Below the pieces are notes generated by a model, which made no database searches, was not told where the DNA came from, and was given only the letters and a program-made list of their open reading frames with translations. The position numbers and the translations under genes were made by a program. Below are positions 36,270-47,029 of a stretch of 64,000 nt of DNA, one piece after another. The DNA is from Buddleja alternifolia (Eukaryota > Streptophyta > Magnoliopsida > Lamiales > Scrophulariaceae). Positions within the stretch are counted from its first letter, which is position 1; the number at the start of each line of letters is the position of its first letter. The stretch spans positions 1,555,001 through 1,619,000 of the forward strand of contig CM033393.1 in the NCBI GenBank assembly GCA_019426215.1, read 5' to 3'.

Positions 36270-37405
36270 GGGAAAATTGCATAAACCCCCCATGTGTTAA
36301 ATCTGCACAAAGCCCACCTGTGTTAAGAAAATAGCCATAGAAACCCCTGTGTTTTTATTTCAAATTGACACGCTCCCCTGCCGTTAGTTGGCACTAACGG
36401 CGTTAAATATTTTTATAGATTGCTCGTTGTGCCCTTCATATATAAACAGATACAACATTTTTTACTGACTTTTTATTTACCATTTGCAGATAGATCGAAG
36501 AGAGAGAGAGAGAGAGAGAGGTGAAAAGGGGATCTGGGGTGAAACTAGGGTTTGATTAACACAATTCGAATTGAGTGAGTTGTTTTGAACAAAGTATCGA
36601 TTTAGAGTGCGTAAAATAACATTATCGAGGGTATTTCAAACATCTGACAAAGGGATTTGCATTGTTGTTCTAAAAACTGGGGTTAGGGTTTTGAAAAATT
36701 GAATTTTAATTTTGCGTATAGGTTTTAACTTGTTATTAACTTAGTGTTTATTTCTTGTGTAGGTTTTGGTGACCATATTTGCGTCAGATTTCCCCAATTT
36801 TAGAAGTTAGGGTTTCGTAAATGTACAATTTTTTGTACTTCTTTTGTGTTTTTGGTGTTCGAATAAACATGGATTCAGTTGTTTGTTGTCATTTTCTGCT
36901 TTTTATGTTTAAAAAGGCACGGGCTTCAGTTACTTTATATTATTTTGTGTTTTTATGTTCGAAAAAACATGGATTTGGTTTTATTATTAGTTTAATGTTC
37001 ATAATAAAGGTTAAAAGTTCCGAATTTATCTATTCTAAGCTATTTCTTTGTCTGTTTTGTTGTTTACTAGTGGTTGCTGGCTTTGATTTGTCCCCACTTT
37101 GGCTCCCTACTTAAAATACAGATGTGTGTCCCCTTTTCACATATGATTACAGTGTGTAGGTCCCAACTGGACTTTATTATTGTGTATTATGTGTTGTGTA
37201 TGAATTGTGTGTTGTGGTCCTAAAAAAATATTAGTTTATTATGTAAACCTTTAAAGAATATGTTGTGTATGATAGTAAGCTTAGTGTATGAGTGTTCCCA
37301 ACTGAGAAATCACTTTATTATGTGTATTGTTTATTATGTGGTTCCAGTTTCTTATGTTTAATTGTTAGTGAAAATTTAGTAAATCAGTTTAATTATTTGC
37401 AGATA

Positions 37406-40400
37406 ATGGGGTTGTCATTGCCAAATTATGCTGATTTTTATGTTTGGGTTGGGGGTAATAGTGAATGGATTCCCACAGTTAGGTACTTTGGGGGTTTTAA
37501 GATGGTATTTCCCAATGTAGATAAGGAGAGGTTTATTATGGTGATCTGAGTAAGATGTATGCAAAATCAGGGGGTAAATGTACTAACCTTACAGTGTATT
37601 ATTGTCTGCCTGGGCAACCATTAGACTCTGGGATTAGGAAATTAGAAGGGGACAAGGGTATTTTAGACCTAATTAGGGCATACAAGGGGGAAAATGAGGT
37701 ACCTATTTTTATAGAGGAATCAAGTGGTCCTCTCTTAATTATTGGTCCAGATGGTAATATAATTGAACCCCATGATGATATGCTTGCTCTACCCCATTGT
37801 GATCAAACCAATCACCCTATTGATTTAGATGAACAATATGATGTTGATTCTGAAAATCAATTTACTAAAAACATTGATGTTAAAAATCCTGATAATGAGA
37901 ACAATGTGAATGAAGAGGGTGTTTGTGAAAACATTGATATTGAAAATCCTTTAACTGAGAATCCTATTTTGGAAAATGTTTTTTCCAGAATTCTTGACAC
38001 TGAAAATTCTAATTTTGAAAACCTTGGTGCTGAAAATCAATTCACTGAAAACATTGATATTGAAAATCCTGATAATGAGAACAATGTGAATAAAAAGGGT
38101 GTTAGTGAAAACATTGAGATTGAAAATCCTTTAACTGAAAATTCTGTTGTTGAAAATCTTGGTGATGAAAATCTAATACTGAAAATCCTGAAATCCAAAA
38201 TCCTGTGACTGAAAATCCTTTAACTGAAAATATGGATGAAGACTTTTTTGAACAATTATATAATGATGAGAACTTAACAAATGAAGTTGTTGATTTAAAC
38301 AATGAATTTGAGGATGGTGCTTGGGCTAGTGTCAGTGATGAGAGTGGTCAAAATGAAGAGCGTGTTGGGATTGTGAATGAGGATGGGTACCCTCAGGAGG
38401 GGGTAGAGGCTAGTTAGAGTGAGGGGGAGCAACATGATCCCACATTTCAGAGGGATGAATATGAATCAGAGTCTGATTCATCCTCTGTATCTGACTGCCC
38501 TCTTGGATGTTAGAAGATTTAGAGGGCTCTAATGATGATGACATATTTCAAGAGAGACCCTCTGACCATGCTAAGAAACTTTTTAAGGCTTTGAGATCAT
38601 TTTTAAAAGTAAAAAAAAAAAGCAGAGAGTTGAGGCACAACTAGAAGAGCAAGAGGTTCAGAGAAGGGTTAATGAGGATGGGTGGTATAGTGATGCTGAA
38701 GAAGAGAATGTGAATGACTTGGATGCTTTAAGGGGTAGTGATTAAGAAGGTGAGAGACATGCAGTTTGGAATGATGATATAGAGAGAAGAAGGGTTGATC
38801 TATTTTTAGGACTGCAATTTTGCTACAAGAAAGAAGTATAAAGAGGTTTTGAAAGATCGGGTAGTGAGGAGGGGTTGGGATCTTAAATTTTTGAAAAGTG
38901 AAAAGGACAAAGTAACATCAAGTTGTAAGAATGGTTGTGACTGGAGGATTCATGACTCCCCAATCATGCAAACAACCACTTACCAAATTAAATCAATTAA
39001 GGGCAAAAACATTTGTAACCATAGAACTGACAACAAGCAAGCAGACTACAAATATATTAGGAAGAGGATACAACATTTTATCAAAGATAATCCCAACGAG
39101 GGTCTGGAATCCTTGAAGAACAAAATAAGGAGAGATGTCCAGGATGAATGTAGTATGCATAAAGTGTACAACGCCAAGAGGTATGCACTTGAACTCTTAA
39201 GGGGTGATGCTAAGGAACAATACAATAGGTTGTATGACTATTGTGCCACAGTGGTCAAACATAACCCTAACAGTTCTATGGTGTTGAAGGTTGATAGATC
39301 ACTGACTCCCCCAGTACTAGAAAGAATGTATTGTTGTTTGAGTGGTTGTAAGAAGGGGTTACTTGATGGTTGTTGACCAATCATTGGTCTAGATGGGTGT
39401 TTTTTGAAGGGTTTGTGTAAGAGGCAGTTGTTGACAGTAGTGGAAAGAGATTGGAATGACAATCTTGCTCCTATTGCATATGCAATGGTTGAGGTGGAGA
39501 AGTTTGATACTTGGGAATGGTTCTTAAATATATTGCTTAGAGATATAGGGTCACATGAAGATAGGGGCTGGACATTTATAAGTGATAGATAGAAAGGCTT
39601 AGTTGAGGCAGTGGCAAAAGTGGCTCCCAGGGCTGAGCACAGATTCTGCTTAAGACACATGTATAACAACTTTAAGGCTACATTTAAAGGTGTTGAATTG
39701 AAGCAGCTTTTCTGGAAGGCAGCCTCAACATACAATGTGAGGCAACATTTGAGAGTCATGATTGAAATTCAATGAGTGTATCCAAAGAAGGGGACAAAAC
39801 AGACTCCATATGAGTGGCTCAATGTTATACCTGCAGCTCATTGGGCAAGGTGTTACTTTCCCTCAAGAACCAAGTGTGATATTTTAGTAAACAACATCAC
39901 AGAGTCTTTCAATAGCATTATTTTGGCAGCAAGGGAGCTCCCCTTTATTGAGATGTTTGAATGGGTAAGGACAAAATGCATTAACAGAATTCAGATAAAA
40001 AGACAGGGAATGGAGAAGTATGCTGGAATTGTATGTCCAAACATATTGAGAAAAAATTAAGAAGCAAAAGGAATTAGGTAGAAGATGTTTTCCAACTTGG
40101 GGGAAGGGGTGCAGACAAGTTTGAGGTGCAACATGGAATGGATAACCATGTTTTATACCTTAATGAGCAGTATTACAGTTGTGGGATGTTTCAGTTAGTT
40201 GGGTATCCATGTTGTCATGTTGTTGCCTCCATTGCCTCTCTCAGACTAGATATTGAAAATTATGTGGATGATTGTTTCAAGAAGGAGATCTATTTGAGAG
40301 TCTATAGCCACATGGTAAATTCAGTGCCTGGGATCCATGACTTTGAAAAGTCAGTTTTTGAAACAATTGATCCTCCACATATAAGAAATTTGCCTGGAAG

Positions 40401-42090
40401 GCCAAGGAAAGTGAGGAAGAGAGATGGCAATGACATAAGGGGTCCATCTGTGTCAAGAAAAGGTCTAACTTACACATGCAGCATATCTAGTGAACAAGGA
40501 CACAACAAATCTGGACATCACAAACACACAAGACAAAGTCAGGTATTAATAAACATTTCATATTCATGTATAACAATTTTCTATGAAATACTTTTTATAA
40601 AAATTAAATTATCTAAATTTTTGAATGAAATGCCAATTTGATTTGTAGATGCCCCCCCCCCCCCAAGGCTGCAGATGAAGATGCCTATATTCCACACACT
40701 GATTCAGGGGTATTAAGTCAATTTTATAAGGTTTTCATTTATCTAAAGTTGTCTTAATTTTCTACTTATATGCCAATTTTCTTGATTGTAGATGCCCCCC
40801 CAGTCTGCTACAAATCATTCTACAGTAAATCCACCTCCCCAATCAGAGACAGGAACATCAACTGAGGTATTGAGTTATAATTTATTACTTTTTATACCTA
40901 TTTTGTAAAGTAAACTAAGTGTTGCATTATAGATGCTCTCTGCATCTCAATTAAGAAGGCAAGTTGCATCTCAACCAGTGAGAAACCAAACTGTATCCCA
41001 ATCAAGAGCAAAACAACCTACATGGAGGCCAACAGGAGCATCTGCTTCAAATCAGGTATTGAGTTACATTAAGTACAAATGATTTTGTTACTTGTTATCT
41101 CAATTCATGTTTAACTCACTTTGTATCCTTGTAGATGCCATTTGTTGCATCCCAACCAGTGAGAAGGCAAAGTGCATCACAGCCAATGAGAAGGCAAAGT
41201 GCATCACAACCAGTGAGAAGGCAAACTGCAACTAAAACATCAAATGCATCAACTTCAGCTCAGGTACTTAGTTACACTAAGTATTTCATGTACTACCTTT
41301 TATAGCAATCTATGTCAACTTACACTGATTTTTGTAGTTGCCCACACAACCAAGAAGAAAATCTGCATCACAACCTCCAACAACACAAACTGCTCCAAGA
41401 TTTAGAAGTGCAAGCCAGGTATTAAATCCCCCTACTGACTTTATTTAATGAAATTAATGTAAAATGTGTTGTTTCTGATTGGAATTTTCACTTTGCCTCT
41501 ACAGACTTCCCAAGGGCCCACTGTTAGTGGTCAAACCACTAACTAATAAGCACATAGAAGTGCTTCCCACTTGCCTGCTTTTGAGGTATACAATTAATGA
41601 ATAGAATTTATTGACAATTGTCCTTCTTTGTAAATTAAAATGGTTTGATGGAATTTTTCAATGTAGGTCCCCACCTTTAGTGGTCAAGCCACTATAATTT
41701 CAAACTCAGAAGGACCACCAATTCCTACCCAATCACAGTCTTCTCAGGTAAATTACTTGTTAATTGATATAAAAAGTGGTCCTTTAATTTCCATAAACAA
41801 ATTACACTTTCTGTCAATTCAATTTGTGTTCCATGTGTAGATTCCTCAACAAGTGTCAGGACAGTCTCATAAAAGCATAAAACAAGCAAATTCAGCTTCC
41901 TTATCTTCTAGAAAACTGCAAAAGATGAAGCAGGTGCTGAACCCCACTCTAAATCCTGCATTTTAGAAGCAATCATCTACCTCATCAATGCTGAGGTCCA
42001 TTTCTGCTTCATACAGGCCAAGAGGACCTATTGCTCTCTCTGCATCATCAAAGCCAACTCAAGAAGCTGCTGGACCTTCTTCTAGCTTGT
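37406..42090 (+). pseudogene. MULE B transposase (mudrA), copy 1, decayed
   Basis: The reading frame starts MGLSLPNYADFYVWVGG after a CAG|ATA acceptor-like site (PB1-like N-terminus). It shifts frame near 37549 (also in copy 2). It then has an Asn/Glu-rich linker with repeated NP..EN units (37855-38210), a FAR1-like finger region (CKNGCDWRIH, 38849-39376) and the MULE core. The core carries LDGCFLKG with Asp at 39392-39394, FISDR with Asp at 39584-39586, and CLRHMYNNF. ITESFNS holds the likely Glu. A SWIM-like motif CGMFQLVGYPCCH near 40175 follows. The first Cys of the usual CxC is Tyr here. Breaks are TGA at 39374-39376, TAG at 39590-39592, TGA near 39773 and frameshifts near 38200 and 40058. 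From 40650 to 42090 there are short repeated exons. A functional protein would cut and rejoin the element; this one cannot. Confidence 0.88.
40650..42090 (+). repeat. Serial short exon-intron units at the 3' end of mudrA
   Basis: At least seven segments repeat one pattern: TTGTAG or CTACAG acceptor, a 50-130-base coding segment rich in Gln, Arg, Ser, Pro and Thr, then CAGGTA donor followed by about 60-75 bases of intron. Examples are 40792-40866, 40933-41055, 41135-41262, 41338-41418 and 41667-41748. Within 41135-41262 the words QPVRRQSAS and QPMRRQSAS are tandem. The pattern suggests amplification of an exon with its flanking intron. Confidence 0.65.
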
Positions 42091-42470
42091 GATTGTGATG
42101 ACATTTTGGGTGTTGTTTGTTGTTGGTTTTTGGAAATATTTTGAATGAACAACTGGTCATATGTTTTTGGGTTGTGGACATGCTATTTTTTTGGCTAGAT
42201 ACTGTTGTCTTTTGTGTAATCTGATTGAGTTTTCTGCACACAGTACATGGATCATATTTTCAAGTTAATGCAAAGTTGTTGGATTTGGGTTAAAATACTT
42301 TTTTATTGTATGGAACTTCTTATGTAAATTGATGATTGCATTGCGTGTATATTGATGATTGTATTGCATTCAAAATTACACTAAAACTGCATTGAAAATG
42401 TCATCCTATTTCACTATTACAACAATCAATAGAACAAAAATAGCTACAATTAAAGCCTTAATCAACCCCT

Positions 42471-42539
42471 GTTCAGAGCCAGCGAAAAGAGCGCCGCCGC
42501 CGCGTATTTCTGCGTCGGCGACAACGCCAACGATGGCAT
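42471..42539 (-). pseudogene. Duplicated first 23 codons of the TMCO4-like gene
   Basis: The reverse strand reads MPSLALSPTQKYAAAALFSLALN from an ATG at 42537-42539, identical to the parent gene. It then crosses the duplication junction, reads two non-native residues and stops. The upstream 290 bp are also duplicated, so this fragment could be transcribed towards the copy-1 end of the GRF gene. The junction is out of frame with that gene. It is a by-product of the duplication with no expected function. Confidence 0.85.
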
Positions 42540-43968
42540 CCTTTTTTTTCCTTCTAAATTGCACAAATTAGCATAAAATGGATCGCGATTGAACGCATTA
42601 GGTCAAATTAATCGAATATTATATGTGAATTTGATCGATTTATGGATGATCGTCCGAAGAATGTGCAAAGACGACGATCAGTCTTCGTTTTTTCTCTTTT
42701 GAATCTTTTCTCGACAGTTGAGTCTTCACTCGGGAAACAAACGGCGCCGTTTTGGAGAATGGGGGTTAATTTGCAGATTGCACCCTTGGATTTTTATCTT
42801 TGTAGCAAATTGTATATGGAATTGTTATGAGGGAAAATTGCATAAACCCCCCATGTGTTAAATCTGCACAAAGCCCACCTGTGTTAAGAAAATAGTCATA
42901 GAAACCCCTGTGTTTTTATTTCAAATTGACACGCTCCCCTGCCGTTAGTTGGCACTAACGGCGTTAAATATTTTTATAGATTGCTCGTTGTGCCCTTCAT
43001 ATATAAACAGATACAACATTTTTTACTGACTTTTTATTTACCATTTGCAGATAGATCGAAGAGAGAGAGAGAGAGAGAGAGAGATGAAAAGGGGATCTGG
43101 GGTGAAACTAGGGTTTGATTAACACAATTCGAATTGAGTGAGTTGTTTTGAACAAAGTATCGATTTAGAGTGCGTAAAATAACATTACCGAGGGTATTTC
43201 AAACATCTGACAAAGGGATTTGCATTGTTGTTCTAAAAACTGGGGTTAGGGTTTTGAAAAATTGAATTTTAATTTTGCGTATAGGTTTTAACTTGTTATT
43301 AACTTAGTGTTTATTTCTTGTGTAGGTTTTGGTGACCATATTTGCGTCAGATTTCCCCAATATTAGAAGTTAGGGTTTCGTAAATGTACAATTTTTTGTA
43401 CTTCTTTTGTGTTTTTGGTGTTCGAATAAACATGGATTCAGTTGTTTGTTGTCATTTTCTGCTTTTTATGTTTAAAAAGGCACGGGCTTCAGTTACTTTA
43501 TATTATTTTGTGTTTTTATGTTCGAAAAAACATGGATTTGGTTTTATTATTAGTTTAATGTTCATAATAAAGGTTAAAAGTTCTGAATTTATCTATTCTA
43601 AGCTATTTCTTTGTCTGTTTTGTTGTTTACTAGTGGTTGCTGGCTTTGATTTGTCCCCACTTTGGCTCCCTACTTAAAATACAGATGTGTGTCCCCTTTT
43701 CACATATGATTACAGTGTGTAGGTCCCAACTGGACTTTATTATTGTGTATTATGTGTTGTGTATGAATTGTGTGTTGTGGTCCTAAAAAAATATTAGTTT
43801 ATTATGTAAACCTTTAAAGAATATGTTGTGTATGATAGTAAGCTTAGTGTATGAGTGGTCCCAACTGAGAAATCACTTTATTATGTGTATTGTTTATTAT
43901 GTGGTTCCAGTTTCTTATGTTTAATTGTTAGTGAAAATTTAGTAAATCAGTTTAATTATTTGCAGATA

Positions 43969-44440
43969 ATGGAGTTGTCATTGCCAAATTATGCTGATTT
44001 TTATGTTTGGGTTGGGGGTAATAGTGAATGGATTCCCACAGTTAGGTACTTTGGGGGTTTTAAGATGGTATTTCCCAATGTAAATAAGGAGAGGTTTATT
44101 ATGGTGATCTGAGTAAGATGTATGCAAAATCAGGGGGTAAATGTACTAACCTTACAGTGTATTATTGTCTGCCTGGGCAACCATTAGACTCTGGGATTAG
44201 GAAATTAGAAGGGGACAAGGGTATTTTAGACCTAATTAGGGCATACAAGGGGGAAAATGAGGTACCTATTTTTATAGAGGAATCAAGTGGTCCTCTCTTA
44301 ATTATTGGTCCAGATGGTAATATAATTGAACCCCATGATGATATGCTTGCTCTACCCCATTGTGATCAAACCAATCACCCTATTGATTTAGATGAACAAT
44401 ATGATGTTGATTCTGAAAATCAATTTACTAAAAACATTGA
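43969..44440 (+). pseudogene. MULE B transposase N-terminal part, copy 2
   Basis: The copy begins at the ATG corresponding to 37406 (here MELSLPNYADFY, one substitution) and shares the same frameshift near 44112. It continues with MYAKSGGKCTNL through NQFTKNIDV and is then cut by the deletion. It lacks the finger, DDE core and SWIM-like region. Confidence 0.85.
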
Positions 44441-45651
44441 TGTACTACCTTTTATAGCTCAGGTAGTAAAACTGCAACTAAAACATCAAATGCATCAACT
44501 TCAGCTCAGGTACTTAGTTACACTAAGTATTTCATGTACTACCTTTTATAGCAATCTATGTCAACTTACACTGATTTTTGTAGTTGCCCACACAACCAAG
44601 AAGAAAATCTGCATCACAACCTCCAACAACACAAACTGCTCCAAGATTTAGAAGTGCAAGCCAGGTATTAAATCCCCCTACTGACTTTATTTAATGAAAT
44701 TAATGTAAAATGTGTTGTTTCTGATTGGAATTTTCACTTTGCCTCTACAGACTTCCCAAGGGCCCACTGTTAGTGGTCAAACCACTAACTAATAAGCACA
44801 TAGAAGTGCTTCCCACTTGCCTGCTTTTGAGGTATACAATTAATGAATAGAATTTATTGACAATTGTCCTTCTTTGTAAATTAAAATGGTTTGATGGAAT
44901 TTTTCAATGTAGGTCCCCACCTTTAGTGGTCAAGCCACTATAATTTCAAACTCAGAAGGACCACCAATTCCTACCCAATCACAGTCTTCTCAGGTAAATT
45001 ACTTGTTAATTGATATAAAAAGTGGTCCTTTAATTTCCATAAACAAATTACACTTTCTGACAATTCAATTTGTGTTCCATGTGTAGATTCCTCAACAAGT
45101 GTCAGGACAGTCTCATAAAAGCATAAAACAAGCAAATCCAGCTTCCTTATCTTCTAGAAAACTGCAAAAGATGAAGCAGGTGCTGAACCCCACTCTAAAT
45201 CCTGCATTTTAGAAGCAATCATCTACCTCATCAATGCTGAGGTCCATTTCTGCTTCATACAGGCCAAGAGGACCTATTGCTCCCTCTGCATCATCAAAGC
45301 CAACTCAAGAAGCTGTTGGACCTTCTTCTAGCTTGTGATTGTGATGACATTTTGGGTGTTGTTTGTTGTTGGTTTTTGGAAATATTTTGAATGAACAACT
45401 GGTCATATGTTTTTGGGTTGTGGACATGCTATTTTTTTGGCTAGATACTGTTGTCTTTTGTGTAATCTGATTGAGTTTTCTGCACACAGTACATGGATCA
45501 TATTTTCAAGTTAATGCAAAGTTGTTGGATTTGGGTTAAAATAATTTTTTATTGTATGGAACTTCTTATGTAAATTGATGATTGCATTGCGTGTATATTG
45601 ATGATTGTATTGCATTCAAAATTACACTAAAACTGCATTGAAAATGTCATC

Positions 45652-46064
45652 CTATTTCACTATTACAACAATCAATAGAACAAAAATAGCTACAATTAAA
45701 GCCTTAATCAACCCCTGTTGCGCATCCAACTGTTTCATTTTGGACGTCAGTTCTTTGCAAATAGCAAGTACTTCAGCATAACCATCCTTCGCTCCAGATC
45801 GGTTGGGTTGAACTTGCTCTTCTACAGTTGGAACATTTATTGAGCTCGACTGGGAATTCTTTCCTGAAATACTAAATGGCTCCAGCCACTCAAAAAATGA
45901 ACACACGTTGGTCTTACAATTGCAAATAATTTGCCTTAAGTGTCTTTTGTAGGACCAACAATCCTAATTGCAGCATATTTTTTGCAATAACATTTTGGGA
46001 TCTTGTACCTCAAATCGAAATTTTCACGGTTCAGATTAGATGATTTTCGTGAAGTAGAAGACAT
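45652..46064 (-). pseudogene. GRF-type zinc finger protein with C-terminal membrane anchor, MULE B second gene
   Basis: From an ATG at 46062-46064 the product begins MSSTSRKSSNLN and has the first half of a GRF finger, CYCKKYAAIRIVGPTKDT. An in-frame stop and a frame change follow before the second half, CSFFEWLEP. The remainder has a short coiled-coil-like segment (ICKELTSKMKQLDAQQ) and a strongly hydrophobic tail ALIVAIFVLLIVVIV next to the stop at 45652, a likely single membrane span. GRF fingers bind single-stranded nucleic acid in other proteins. Small GRF-plus-membrane-helix proteins are common next to plant MULE transposases, with unknown role. It converges with mudrA. Copy 1 keeps only its last codons (about 42406-42470). 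Confidence 0.78.
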
Positions 46065-46474
46065 TTCTACATAAAGAAAAAATTAACTTAGATAATAATT
46101 TTAGTTGAGCAAGAAGTAAAAAAGTGAAGGAAAATAGAAGCCTTAACTGTTCTTGAGAGGGTTAGAAAAAACTGGGGTAAAATCAGATTTGTGGGTGAGA
46201 AATGAATGGGTGAGAGGGTTTCTATGTTATAAGATGCATGGAGGGGCAATTTTGTCCACTGAACAACCACTTAAACACAAAAAAGGCCAAAATACGCACT
46301 GCATCGTACAACCCGTGCGTGTTGCCTACCCTCCGTTAGTTTCTAACGGAGGGGGGTTTCTTTGTAGGGTTCTCGAAAACACAGGGCACTTCAGGCTATT
46401 TTTGTAACACAGGTGGATTTCGTTCAACTTTCATGTTTCACAGGGGCATATTTTGCAATTTTCCCTTATTATAA

Positions 46475-47024
46475 ATATGACATTTTGGATCCTGGAGCGA
46501 TTTCAGACCATTGAACTCGGTTGGAAAATCGAGTTGACTCAATTTTGAGGGTATAATGGTCATAAGAACTATTGCTTTCACCATACGGGAAAATTCCATG
46601 CTATCCAAGTGGGTATGTGCCCAAATGAGTTTTAAGTCGTTGGATCATACATCATCATGTGCATATCTAGTGGTTGACAAATACACTTGGGTATTACCCA
46701 CCCTATGATTGAGGGTATAAAGATTATTCTAGAAAATGTTATAATCTCACTTTTCACCAGGGAAACTAAAAATTTGTGGTCTTTTTTGTTTTTTGAACAT
46801 AAAAAACTTGTAGTTTCTTATTGGTGCTACTTGGAATTTTAGAGCAATAAGCCCACCAGACAACTTTAATCAATTAAACTTGTCTATTGTACCCAAAACT
46901 TGTTGGTCTAGTGGTATCCACCTTCCACTTTATGTGAGAGATCTTAGGTTGAATCCAGACTGTCACAAGTTGTGGCTCTCCCCTCCCTTATGGAGTTAGA
47001 TAGTCTTTATGGTTCAAAATTATG
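46475..47024. mobile_element. Spacer with a SINE-like head cut by the gypsy element
   Basis: TTGGTCTAGTGGTATCCACC (46909) resembles a tRNA A box and AGGTTGAATCC (46950) a B box, 40 bases apart. So 46900-47024 looks like a plant tRNA-derived SINE or related repeat, interrupted by the gypsy insertion at 47030. Upstream, 46590-46710 carries a weak inverted pair CCAAGTGGGTATGTGCCCAA and TTGGGTATTACCC. No gene is seen. Confidence 0.45.
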
Positions 47025-47029
47025 ACTAT

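Larger units (their letters stand above)
35910..42470. repeat. Tandem duplication, copy 1 (6561 bp)
   Basis: The unit runs from inside exon 1 of the TMCO4-like gene through its upstream region, the MULE B left end and the transposase gene, into the 3' end of the antisense GRF gene. The same sequence restarts at 42471. The breakpoint has a 3-base microhomology GTT (35910-35912, 42471-42473 and 45717-45719). By eye the two copies differ at about ten bases over the first 1.97 kb, apart from a GA-repeat length change. Confidence 0.93.
42471..45716. repeat. Tandem duplication, copy 2, with a 3.3-kb internal deletion
   Basis: 42471-44443 matches 35910-37880, and 44468-45716 matches about 41223-42470. 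The sequence between (37881-41222 of copy 1) is missing, replaced by about 24 bases of filler. Compared with copy 1 the sequence is more than 99 percent identical by eye. The open frame at 44118-44651 is the transposase N-terminal part fused through the deletion to intron and exon sequence, and is not a real protein. Confidence 0.93.
36270..46465. mobile_element. MULE B: MuDR-type DNA transposon, internally duplicated
   Basis: The left end GGGAAAATTGCATAAACCCC and the reverse complement of the right end (GGGAAAATTGCAAAATATGC, then CCCTGTG) are inverted repeats. Both arms share CACCTGTGTTA and CCTGTGTTTT blocks and a CCGTTAG..CTAACGG palindrome further in. The flanks TTGTTATGA (36261-36269) and TTATTATAA (46466-46474) agree at 7 of 9 bases, the two differences being G/A. 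The element has a mudrA gene on plus and a GRF-finger gene on minus, converging. A direct tandem duplication placed a second left half, plus a piece of the neighbouring host gene, inside the original element. The span therefore includes host-derived DNA at 42471-42832. Confidence 0.8.

Noticed and set aside
36821..37114. 97-codon open frame identical in both duplication copies (also 43384-43677)
   Set aside because: The identity follows from the recent duplication; the sequence is T-rich leader or intron of mudrA with no conserved motif.
39238..39759. 173-codon minus-strand open frame
   Set aside because: It is antisense to the transposase DDE region, which has recognisable motifs on the plus strand.
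44118..44651. 177-codon open frame that looks like a new fusion protein
   Set aside because: It results from the deletion joining the transposase N-terminus to intron and out-of-frame exon sequence; no start context or selection is evident.
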